64,000 nt of DNA from NCBI GenBank assembly GCA_963716445.1, contig OY970313.1:744001-808000 (forward strand). Reading direction: 5' to 3'. The stretch is from JAAYBF01 sp963716445. Its GTDB lineage: Bacteria; Actinomycetota; Thermoleophilia; Solirubrobacterales; Thermoleophilaceae. Of this stretch, positions 34,154-43,481 are shown piece by piece. Under the pieces are notes generated by a model. That model had not been told where the DNA came from. It was given only the letters and a program-made list of their open reading frames with translations, and ran no database searches. Position 1 is the stretch's first letter. Every line of letters begins with the position of its first letter. A program made the position numbers and the translations under genes.

Positions 34154-35731
34154 CTACGGTGGCGTCGAGTCGACCTGGCCGGTCACGCTCGTGCGCAGCC
34201 CCTGCCCGGTGCGCAGCTCCTTGGCGGCGACGCGGATGCGGTAGGTGCCGACGGCGCCGGGCTTCCAGGCGAACGAGCCGTTGCCGCGACGGAAGGTTGC
34301 GATCCGGTCGAGCGCCACCCGGCCGTCCCTGGTGATCGTCACCTGGACCGCCGACAGCTTCGACACCGAGAAGCGCACGGTCGTCGGGACGCCCTTGGTC
34401 GCGCTCGCGGGTCCCAGCAGCTCGACCTCCGCCGGATCGGTCATGTAGGACAGGAAGTTGCGCGCGCTCTGGCAGTAGACCTTCGTTCGCAGCCGGCTGC
34501 AGAGGCTCGCGGTGAGCTCGCGCAGCAGCTCGTGGTACTCGCGGGTCGACTCGGCGCCGCGGTAGGAGTACGTCGACCAGTCGCCGGTGTCGCTGGCGGT
34601 CAGCTCGCGACGCGCCTCGGGCTCGGCCGCCAGGAACAGCCGCCGCGCGTCGTCGTCGCCGGTGATCTCGGCGTAGTCGTAGAGGCCGATCAGCGACTGC
34701 AGGAAGGCGTTGACGATGAACAGCCCCGGCGCGAACGAGTACTGCAGGTAGTGCGGCCCGCCGAACGGCCCGACCGTGCGGACGCCGATCGGCGGCGCCT
34801 TGCGGAAGGCGCCGAGGGCGCTGCGCGCGTGCCTGAGGTAGCCGCGGTCGTCGAGCAGCTCCGACGCCCTCGCGAGGGCCTGGATCGCCGTCGCCTGCGC
34901 CATCCCGCTGATCCAGGGCGGCGGGCCGCCGCCGAACTCGAAGTAGTACTCCCACGTCGTGAAGCCGCTCCGCCGCGTCGAGGTACGGATCAGCTCGTCC
35001 AGCAACCGCTCCAGGCCCGCGCGATCGCAGGCGACGCCGGTGTCCTTGACGCAGGCGCCGTGCATGAGGTTCGCCTGTTTGAAGTTGACCAGCGGCTGAA
35101 GCTGGAGGCCGTTGCCGGAGTAGTGCTCGAAGACGAGCCGGCTGCCACGGAACATGATGTGGTCGCGATCGCCCGGGAACGGGCTGCGCGGCCAGAACTG
35201 GGTGTTGCGCCGGAGGGTCAGGAACAGCGCCGGCATCCGCGCCGCCGTCAGCTTGCGTCGTAGCGCCATCCCGTCGACGAGCGCGAGCGCGGCGCCGAGC
35301 TCGCGGCGGCGGGGCCCCTTCAGCCGTCGCCGGATGACTCGCGCGCGGCTCACGATGCGGCGGTACCTGCCGTAGTCGGCGCGCGAGATCGCCTTCCTGC
35401 GGTAGGCGAGGCGCAGCGCGCGGCTCGTCGCCCGGCGGGCGCGGCGCGCCGATCGCGACTCGCGCTTGCTGGCGCGGCCGCGTGGCCGCTGGGCGCCGAG
35501 CGGCGCGCTGCCGCGAGTCCGAGCCGTTCCGGCTCGCGGGGCGGCCGAGCGCGCCGTCCGAGCCGGGCCGAGGTCCGTTCCAGGCCCCGCGGGGACGAAC
35601 GGGTCCCGCACCTCGTGGGCGCGCTCGCCATCGACCAGCAGCACGTCGCCCGCCCGGGCGGGAACCGCCGCCAGGAGCGCGATGCAGGCGGCGGCCGCTA
35701 CCCCGAGCCTTCCGCGATGCGAGGGACTCAT
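34154..35731 (-). CDS. Secreted D-glucuronyl C5-epimerase family protein
   Basis: A 525-residue precursor with signal peptide (RGRLGVAAAACIALLAAVPARA) and an Arg/Ala-rich linker region. The (alpha/alpha) domain of C5-epimerases follows: FEHYSGNGLQLQPLVNFKQANLMHG, WEYYFEFGGGPPPWISGMAQATAIQAL, YLQYSFAPGLFIVNAFLQSLIGLYDYAE and STYSYRGAESTREYHELL. The last ~110 residues look like a beta-sandwich (VTITRDGRVALDRIATFRRGNGSFAWKPGAVGTYRIRVAA). It may modify uronic acids in cell-surface polysaccharide; no glycosyltransferases are nearby. Confidence 0.85.
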   Translation of the reverse strand: MSPSHRGRLGVAAAACIALLAAVPARAGDVLLVDGERAHEVRDPFVPAGPGTDLGPARTARSAAPRAGTARTRGSAPLGAQRPRGRASKRESRSARRARRATSRALRLAYRRKAISRADYGRYRRIVSRARVIRRRLKGPRRRELGAALALVDGMALRRKLTAARMPALFLTLRRNTQFWPRSPFPGDRDHIMFRGSRLVFEHYSGNGLQLQPLVNFKQANLMHGACVKDTGVACDRAGLERLLDELIRTSTRRSGFTTWEYYFEFGGGPPPWISGMAQATAIQALARASELLDDRGYLRHARSALGAFRKAPPIGVRTVGPFGGPHYLQYSFAPGLFIVNAFLQSLIGLYDYAEITGDDDARRLFLAAEPEARRELTASDTGDWSTYSYRGAESTREYHELLRELTASLCSRLRTKVYCQSARNFLSYMTDPAEVELLGPASATKGVPTTVRFSVSKLSAVQVTITRDGRVALDRIATFRRGNGSFAWKPGAVGTYRIRVAAKELRTGQGLRTSVTGQVDSTPP

Positions 35732-35821
35732 CTCAGACGCCAACCATCGCGGAGCCGTGAAGTTGCGTGAGCCGGCGGAACCCTCGCTAGGCTGCGCCCT
35801 CCCCCTTCCAGCCCGCATCTC

Positions 35822-36925
35822 GTGATCATCCGGACAGCCCTTCGACGCCCACCGACGGCCGTCCTCCTGTGCGCCGCTCTGCTGGTGCTGCCGGCGCTGG
35901 CGGGAGGCTGCGGCGACGCAGAGGGAGAGACGGACGCCGAGGCGCTGCTCGAGCGGGCGTTCAGCCGCGCGGTGCAGAGCGCCGACGTCGAGATCGACGC
36001 CCAGCTCGAGCTGGATGGCCTCGCCGGCTTCGAGGAGCCGGTGCGGATCCGCGCGACCGGCCCGTACGTCCGTGCGAAGGACACGCTGCCTAAGCTCGAC
36101 CTGGACCTCGAGGTCAGCGGCCAGGGAGCCGGCCAGACGATCCAGTCGGGCCTGGTCTCGACCGGCGATCGGGTCTTCCTCAAGTTCGGCGGTTCCTTCT
36201 ACGAGCAGCCGCGCGAGCAGATCGCGCGCGCCAACCGCCGTCTCGCCCGTGACGGGGACGGCGGCGGGGGCTCGCTGTCGGACCTCGGCCTCGATCCGAG
36301 CGCGTGGGTCGTCGACGCGTCGGTCGAGGGCGACGAGGAGGTCGGCGGGGTGGCGACCGAGCACGTGAGCGGCACGCTCGACGTCGCGGCGGTCGTGCGA
36401 GACCTCAACGACCTCGTCAAGCGCTCGTCCGGCGCTCTCGGGGCGTCCGGGGCCAACGCGCGGCCGCTCGGCGCGCGCCAGCTCGAGCGCCTCTCGGACG
36501 TCGTCGACGACCCGAGCTTCGACGTCTACGTCGGCAAGGACGACGACGTCGTGCGCCGCATCTCGCTGCGGCTCGACGTCGACGTCCCCGAGCAGGACCG
36601 CAGGGACGTCGGCGGCGTCACCGGGGCGTCGATCCGCTTCTCCGCCCAGCTCGACGACGTCGGCGGCGACCAGAAGGTCGAGGCCCCGCGCCAGTCGCTT
36701 CCGATCGCCAACCTGACCAGCCAGCTCGGCGGGCTGGCGGGGCTCGCCGGCGGCCTCGCGGGCAGCGACGGCGCCGCCACCCCCGCTCCTGACGCCGGTG
36801 CGGCCCCCAGCGGTGGCGCCGAGGCGCCCGGCATCGAGGCGTTCGAGCGCTACGCCGAGTGCCTCGAGCGGGCCGCACCCGACGACGACGCGGCGATCGA
36901 CCGCTGCGCCGAGCTGCTCGACTGA
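35822..36925 (+). CDS. Lipoprotein, LppX/LprG-like
   Basis: A 367-residue precursor with signal peptide and lipobox VLPALAGGC, then a domain with long amphipathic strands (SADVEIDAQLELDGL...VRIRATGPYV...LDLDLEVSG...VFLKFGGSFYEQP). This resembles the half-barrel of LppX/LprG-type lipid-binding lipoproteins. The C terminus has a Gly/Ala/Pro hinge and a short Cys-containing helix (RYAECLERAAPDDDAAIDRCAELL). A lipid-carrier role is inferred. GTG start; divergent from the epimerase gene. Confidence 0.75.
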   Translation: MIIRTALRRPPTAVLLCAALLVLPALAGGCGDAEGETDAEALLERAFSRAVQSADVEIDAQLELDGLAGFEEPVRIRATGPYVRAKDTLPKLDLDLEVSGQGAGQTIQSGLVSTGDRVFLKFGGSFYEQPREQIARANRRLARDGDGGGGSLSDLGLDPSAWVVDASVEGDEEVGGVATEHVSGTLDVAAVVRDLNDLVKRSSGALGASGANARPLGARQLERLSDVVDDPSFDVYVGKDDDVVRRISLRLDVDVPEQDRRDVGGVTGASIRFSAQLDDVGGDQKVEAPRQSLPIANLTSQLGGLAGLAGGLAGSDGAATPAPDAGAAPSGGAEAPGIEAFERYAECLERAAPDDDAAIDRCAELLD

Positions 36926-36947
36926 AGGTCGGTAGCGTGCCGGCCCG

Positions 36948-37928
36948 ATGATCGTCGAGGACATTGGCCCCTGGCTGGCGCTGGTCGCCGCGCTGCTCGT
37001 CTTCCTCTGGCTCGACCTCCACTTCTTCGCCCGCGGCCGCGAGCCGAACTTCAAGGAGGCCGTCTGGTGGTCGGTCGGCTGGCTGGCGCTCAGCCTCGCC
37101 GCGGCGCTGGTCGTCTGGGCGCTCGAGGGCGGCGAGGACGCCGTCTTCTACACGACCGTCTACCTGATCGAGCGCTCGCTGTCGCTCGACAACCTGTTCG
37201 TCTTCCTGCTGCTCTTCGCCTACTTCGGCGTGCCGTACGAGCGTCGCGGTCGGCTGCTGTTCTGGGGCATTGTCGCCGCGCTGGTGCTGCGCGGCCTGTT
37301 CATCCTGCTCGGCATAGCCCTGATCGAGCAGTTCCACTTCGTCGTCTACCTGCTCGGGGTGGCGCTGCTGGTGCTGGCCTACCGGATCTTCCGCGGCGTC
37401 GAGGAGAACGTCGACCCCGACCGCAACCTGCTCGTCCGGCTGGTCCGCCGCTTCTACCCGGTCACCTCCGGATTCCGCGGCGGCCATTGGTTCGTCGACA
37501 CGGGGGAGCCGGTCCGGCGTCACGCCACGCCGCTGTTCCTCTGCCTCGCGGCGGTCGTCTTTGCCGACATCGCCTTCGCGATCGACTCGATCCCCGCCGC
37601 CTTCGCGATCACGCGCGATCCCTTCCTGATCTGGATGGGCAACGTCTTCGCCCTGCTCGGCCTGCGCGCCCTGTTCGTGCTCGTCGAGGGCCTGATCCGC
37701 CGCTTCCGCTACCTCGACGAGACGATCGCCGTCGTCCTCGGCCTGGTCGGCGTGAAGCTGCTGGTCGAGGACGTCGTCAAGGTCGGACCGGTCGCCAGCC
37801 TCGCGATGATCGCGGTCCTCTTCACGATCGGCATCACCGCCTCGCTGATCGCCGACCGCCGCGACCCCGAGTCGGAGGCCAAGCGCGACGAGCGCGCCAA
37901 GCGCACGGAGGGCGCGGCTTCGCCTTAG
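36948..37928 (+). CDS. TerC/Alx-family membrane protein
   Basis: A 326-residue protein with about nine hydrophobic helices. Conserved acidic motifs are ERSLSLDNLFVFLLLFAYFGVP and VFADIAFAIDSIPAAFAITRDPFLIWMGN, diagnostic of TerC. The family exports or tolerates metal ions (Mn2+, tellurite) and can help membrane protein metalation. TAGCGT lies 9 nt before the ATG. The Ca2+/H+ exchanger gene is its convergent neighbour across a 484-nt gap that holds a long inverted repeat. Confidence 0.93.
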   Translation: MIVEDIGPWLALVAALLVFLWLDLHFFARGREPNFKEAVWWSVGWLALSLAAALVVWALEGGEDAVFYTTVYLIERSLSLDNLFVFLLLFAYFGVPYERRGRLLFWGIVAALVLRGLFILLGIALIEQFHFVVYLLGVALLVLAYRIFRGVEENVDPDRNLLVRLVRRFYPVTSGFRGGHWFVDTGEPVRRHATPLFLCLAAVVFADIAFAIDSIPAAFAITRDPFLIWMGNVFALLGLRALFVLVEGLIRRFRYLDETIAVVLGLVGVKLLVEDVVKVGPVASLAMIAVLFTIGITASLIADRRDPESEAKRDERAKRTEGAASP

Positions 37929-37940
37929 GCGGTAGGGGGT

Positions 37941-38331
37941 GGCGCTCCTTTGGGGCGTCCTTGAGGCCCGTTCGCGCGGAGGTGGCTGGGGCGATGTACG
38001 CGTTCGGCGAGCTACGGGGCGTGGCCCCACTGGCTGGGTAGGGAGGAAGACGTCCCCGAGCCGTCCTGTCTTGGTCGAGTGGAACATTGACCGGGACCTG
38101 GCCCTGTCAATGTTCCACTCGTTCGCAGAGGTGGGCCGACTGGCCTACTGATCACGGTCAAATACCACGAGAACCTCACCGATGGTGGGTTTGGACCACG
38201 CCTGGACTCCTGCCACGCCGCTATCCGCCCTACCCAGCCAGTGGGGCCACGTTCGGGCTCTGGGCAACGCGTACATCGCCCCAGCCACTTCAGCGCGAAC
38301 ACGCGCCTCAAGGACGTCCCAAAGGAGCGCC
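37941..38331. mobile_element. Long inverted repeat element (MITE-like), no coding capacity
   Basis: Two ~103-nt arms, 37941-38043 and 38228-38331, are inverted copies of each other at about 80% identity. Both begin and end with well-matched blocks (GGCGCTCCTTTGGG and TGGCCCCACTGGCTGGGTAGGG). They flank a 184-nt core containing one copy of the 44-nt palindrome. I see no transposase and no clear target duplication. It fills most of the gap between the terC-like and cax-like genes. Confidence 0.65.
38077..38120. repeat. 44-nt palindromic repeat, copy 4 (inside the long inverted repeat)
   Basis: The left arm GAGTGGAACATTGACCGGG pairs with GCCCTGTCAATGTTCCACTC. The variable dinucleotide (CA) is compensated on the other arm (TG), showing that pairing is maintained. 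The right flank is GTTCGCAG. Confidence 0.8.
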
Positions 38332-38339
38332 GCCGCGCC

Positions 38340-38412
38340 AATCCTGGCTGCGCCAGGAAGAAGACCGCGCCCAATCCTGGCTACGCCAGCACGAACACGG
38401 CGCCGATCCTGG

Positions 38413-38432
<20 letters not shown>
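38340..38432. repeat. Three tandem ~32-nt repeats over the end of the exchanger gene
   Basis: Units starting at 38340, 38373 and 38405 share ATCCTGGCTRCGCCAG followed by GAAGAAGAC or a variant, with periods of 33 and 32 nt. The last unit contains the stop and final codons (GIVFFLA) of the gene at 38413, so the 3' end of that gene has been duplicated downstream. Confidence 0.75.
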
Positions 38433-39495
<1,063 letters not shown>

Positions 39496-39582
39496 CGGCG
39501 GCGGAACTCTACGGCCGCCGCCGGCTGGGTGTAGTCATCCAGAGCGTCGTTGCAGCTCGGCGAGGCGGGCTGCGACTACAAC

Positions 39583-39933
39583 CTAGTCGTCGAGCTGCTC
39601 GATGCTCGAGCCGTGGCGCTCCGGGTCCTCTTCGCGCACGTCGACCACGTCGTCGCCGTTCTCCGGATCCTCGAGCGAACGCGGCTGGCGGCCGTCGCCG
39701 GCGTGGTAGGTCGCCTGGAACGTCTCGAGCAGCTCGTCGCGCTTCGGCTCGTCGACCGGCAGCTCGTCGCTGATCAGCACCCAGTCGGCGCCCTCGAACT
39801 CCTCGAGCGCGAAGATCTCGTTGTCCATCGACGACGAGTCGTCGACGACCACGAGCACCTCGGTCTGGGGGTTGAAGTACGTCCCCGGCCGCACGAGGAG
39901 CTCCTCGATCTCATATCGCCGCCCGTCTGGCAT
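39583..39933 (-). CDS. Conserved hypothetical acidic protein
   Basis: A 116-residue soluble protein: RRYEIEELLVRPGTYFNPQTEVLVVVDDSSSMDNEIFALEEFEGADWVLISDELPVDEPKRDELLETFQ. The first 70 residues form a compact alpha/beta unit and the end (residues 80-116) is acidic and likely disordered. It resembles no enzyme family I know. Strict codon bias and an appropriate start support expression. Confidence 0.7.
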   Translation of the reverse strand: MPDGRRYEIEELLVRPGTYFNPQTEVLVVVDDSSSMDNEIFALEEFEGADWVLISDELPVDEPKRDELLETFQATYHAGDGRQPRSLEDPENGDDVVDVREEDPERHGSSIEQLDD

Positions 39934-39961
39934 TGCCTACGTATACCCGACGGAGCTGCCG

Positions 39962-40390
39962 CTACGCGCCGAGCTCGCGCAGCCGCCGCTCGATCTCGGC
40001 GTCGACGTCGAGCGGCTCCTGGCCGCGGCGGACCCGGCGCTCGTTGGCCGCGACGACGTGCTCGCGCAGCTCCTCGCGGAGCGCCGGGTCGGCCGGCGCG
40101 GCGCTGGCCGCGAGCCGTCCCAGCTCGGCCTCGACGTCGAGCGGTCGCTCGCCGCGCGCCTCGCGCCGGGCCGACTTCGCCTCGAGCAGCTGGCGCAGCT
40201 CGGCGTCGGCCTCGGCGTTCCACGCGGGGCTGCCCGGCCGGGGCGCCGGCCGCAGCTCCGGCTCGTCGAGCGAGAGGCCGGTCCGCCCGAGCCCGCGATA
40301 GATGCGGCCGCTGCCCGCGAAGCTCGCGCAGGCGATCAGGGCGGCGACCACCGCGATGACGATCACGACGGTTCCAAAGGCCTCGTCCAC
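39962..40390 (-). CDS. Membrane-anchored protein with duplicated helical motif
   Basis: A 142-residue protein with one N-terminal transmembrane helix (residues 6-26) and a charged cytoplasmic part. The motif RREARGERPLDVEAELGRL (residues ~75-93) recurs as RRVRRGQEPLDVDAEIERRL (~119-138), an internal duplication. Helices between them are Glu/Arg/Ala-rich. GTG start. Divergent from the tiny membrane protein gene 19 nt away. Function unknown. Confidence 0.7.
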   Translation of the reverse strand: MDEAFGTVVIVIAVVAALIACASFAGSGRIYRGLGRTGLSLDEPELRPAPRPGSPAWNAEADAELRQLLEAKSARREARGERPLDVEAELGRLAASAAPADPALREELREHVVAANERRVRRGQEPLDVDAEIERRLRELGA

Positions 40391-40409
40391 GCCCCTACAG
40401 TGTCTCCGT

Positions 40410-40547
40410 ATGTGGCGGCGCCTACGCCGGAAGTCGATGGCCCCGAGCCGTCCCGTCGTCTATCCGGATCAGGTCGGTCTGCTGCTGTTCTCCCTGCTCG
40501 CGATCGGCGGCGGCGTCTACATGGTCGTCCGGGTGCTGATCGGCTAG
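40410..40547 (+). CDS. Tiny membrane protein (45 residues)
   Basis: MWRRLRRKSMAPSRPVVYPDQ is followed by one hydrophobic helix (VGLLLFSLLAIGGGVYMVVRVLIG) up to the stop. TACAGT lies 8 nt before the ATG, the same leaderless geometry as many other first genes here. The positive-inside start and single helix suggest a small regulatory or structural membrane peptide. A start at ATG 40437 (36 residues) is possible. Confidence 0.5.
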   Translation: MWRRLRRKSMAPSRPVVYPDQVGLLLFSLLAIGGGVYMVVRVLIG

Positions 40548-40680
40548 CGAGTCGATGGCGTGCCACCGGTCCGTCCGGTACCCTTGAGAGAGGGTTGACT
40601 GACGAATCAATCGGGACCGCGTCCGTTGCGCTCCCCGCCGGTCCCCGCGCGAGCGAATCTCAAGACTTCAAGGAGCGACA

Positions 40681-41862
<1,182 letters not shown>

Positions 41863-41887
41863 CGTCCCGGCGCGGACCCGGATCCTC

Positions 41888-41921
41888 GGAGAGGCCGCCT
41901 TCGGGCGGCCTCTCCGCTTTT
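41888..41921 (+). terminator. Rho-independent terminator
   Basis: A perfect 12-bp stem, GGAGAGGCCGCC / GGCGGCCTCTCC, with a TTCG tetraloop is followed by GCTTTT. It starts 26 nt after the acyl-CoA dehydrogenase stop and is the cleanest intrinsic terminator in the window. Confidence 0.92.
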
Positions 41922-41950
41922 CGGAGGGAACGCCGTGTCAGGATGGGCGC

Positions 41951-42418
41951 ATGCCGCGGTCCGACAGCTCGAAGCGGGAGCGCAGCCGCGTCGCCGTTCG
42001 AGACGCGGTGGCGCACGCCGGGGGGCTCGGCAAGCCGGATGCCGCGGCTCCAGCGCCGGTGCGCGGCCAGGACCCGCTCTCCGGCGAGCTGCGCCGCCGC
42101 GAGGTGCTGCCGCTGCTGGTGCTGCACCTGATCGCCGCCGGCCCCTCGTACGGCAACCAGCTTATGGAGCGGATCGCCGGCATGACCGAGGGCGTCCTGA
42201 CCGTCAATCCCAACACGATGTACCCGCTGCTGCGCAGGATGGAGGCGCGCGGCCTGATCGAGGGCAGCTGGGAGCATCCGGAGCGCCGCACGCGCCGCTT
42301 CTACTCGCTGACCGCCGCCGGTCGCGAGGAGTACGCGCGCCTCGTCACGGAGGTCCGGCCGTTCCTCGACTCGGTCGCCCGCTCGATCGACGAGATCGTT
42401 CGAGAGGTGTACGGCTAG
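41951..42418 (+). CDS. PadR-family transcriptional regulator
   Basis: A 155-residue protein with a ~45-residue basic/Pro-rich N-terminal extension followed by the PadR winged helix: LPLLVLHLIAAGPSYGNQLMERIAGMTEGVLTVNPNTMYPLLRRMEARGLIEGSWEHPERRTRRFYSLTAAGREEY. A C-terminal dimerisation helix follows. PadR proteins are ligand-responsive repressors. Position between beta-oxidation genes suggests control of those genes. It precedes the SDR by 59 nt. Confidence 0.92.
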   Translation: MPRSDSSKRERSRVAVRDAVAHAGGLGKPDAAAPAPVRGQDPLSGELRRREVLPLLVLHLIAAGPSYGNQLMERIAGMTEGVLTVNPNTMYPLLRRMEARGLIEGSWEHPERRTRRFYSLTAAGREEYARLVTEVRPFLDSVARSIDEIVREVYG

Positions 42419-42477
42419 CGCGCTGCGCTACGGTCCCTGGCCAGCCGGCCAGTCAGCAAGAGACCCAGGAGGAAGCC

Positions 42478-43371
42478 TTGGCCCGCAGCACACCCCGTCC
42501 ACTCAGCGGCAAGGTCGTCGCGATCACCGGAGCCGCCCGCGGCATCGGCCTTGCGACCGCGCGCGCCTGCGCGGCCCGGGGGATGAAGGTCGCGATCGGC
42601 GATCTCGACGTAGCCGAGGCGGAGCGCGCCGCGGCCGCGCTGCCCGGCGCCGTGGCGCTGCCGCTCGACGTCACCGACCGCGAGTCGTTCGAGTCGTTCC
42701 TCGACGAGGTCGACGCCCGGCTCGGACCCGTCGACGTGCTCGTCAACAACGCCGGGATCATGCCCGTCGGCCCGTTCGTGGACGAGGATCATTTGACCGC
42801 GACGCGGATGATCGACATCAACGTCCACGGCGTGCTCCACGGCATGAAGCTCGTGCTGCCCCGCTTCCTGGCCCGCGGCGCGGGCCACCTGGTCAACATC
42901 GCCTCGACCGCGGGCAAGGCGGGCATCCCGGGCGGGGCGACCTACTCGGGCACCAAGCACTTCGTGGTCGGGGTCAGCGAGGCGGTCCGCGGCGAGTTGC
43001 GCGACACGGCCGTCGAGGTCTCGTGCGTCATGCCCGTCGTCGTTAACACCGAGCTGGCGACCGGTCTGCAGGAGTCGCGCGGCGTCAAGAAGATCGAGCC
43101 AGAGGACGTCGCCGGCGAGATCGTCTCGGCGCTCGAGCATCCGCGCTTCGACGTCTACGTCCCGCGCTCGATGGGCCGGGTGTTCCAGGTCACGGGCGCG
43201 CTGCCGCGCCCGGCGCGCGAGGCCGTCGCGCGTGCCTTCAAGGCCGACAGGGTGCTCGCCGGCGCGGACCGCGAGGCCCGCCGCGGCTACGAGCTGCGCG
43301 CCGCGCACTCGGAGCCCGGCCTCGAGCCCGGCGAGGAGGCCAAGCAGCTCTCCAGCGGAGCGGGGGACTAG
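42478..43371 (+). CDS. SDR-family oxidoreductase
   Basis: A 297-residue classical SDR with intact catalytic set: TGAARGIGLATARA, NNAGIMPVGPF, Ser in NIASTAGK and YSGTK. The start is TTG at 42478, supported by AGGAGG 5 nt upstream; no better start is available in frame near the homology. The C-terminal extension (PRSMGRVFQVTGALPRPAREAVARAFKADRVL) occurs in a mycobacterial-type SDR group often next to acyl-CoA genes. Probably acts on a hydroxyacyl or steroid-like substrate. Confidence 0.9.
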   Translation: MARSTPRPLSGKVVAITGAARGIGLATARACAARGMKVAIGDLDVAEAERAAAALPGAVALPLDVTDRESFESFLDEVDARLGPVDVLVNNAGIMPVGPFVDEDHLTATRMIDINVHGVLHGMKLVLPRFLARGAGHLVNIASTAGKAGIPGGATYSGTKHFVVGVSEAVRGELRDTAVEVSCVMPVVVNTELATGLQESRGVKKIEPEDVAGEIVSALEHPRFDVYVPRSMGRVFQVTGALPRPAREAVARAFKADRVLAGADREARRGYELRAAHSEPGLEPGEEAKQLSSGAGD

Positions 43372-43481
43372 TAGCGCAGGCTCGTCCGGATCGGCCGATC
43401 GGCCGTGTGGGAGCAAGATCGGTGGGCACCGCAGCCGAGGCCTAGGTAGCCTGCCGCCGCCAAGCAAACGGGAAGGGAAGC

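Noticed and set aside
34154..37054. Minus-strand open frame extending the C5-epimerase far upstream
   Set aside because: The signal peptide at 35731 marks the real start; upstream sequence is antisense to the lipoprotein gene.
38012..38374. 120-codon minus-strand frame within the long inverted repeat
   Set aside because: It is created by the repeat arms themselves (the same GPTGWVGR peptide appears from both arms) and has no protein-like composition.
40590..40625. Possible TetR-type operator (TTGACTGACGAATCAA) before the acyl-CoA dehydrogenase
   Set aside because: The symmetry is weak and only one copy was seen, so it is not listed as a feature.
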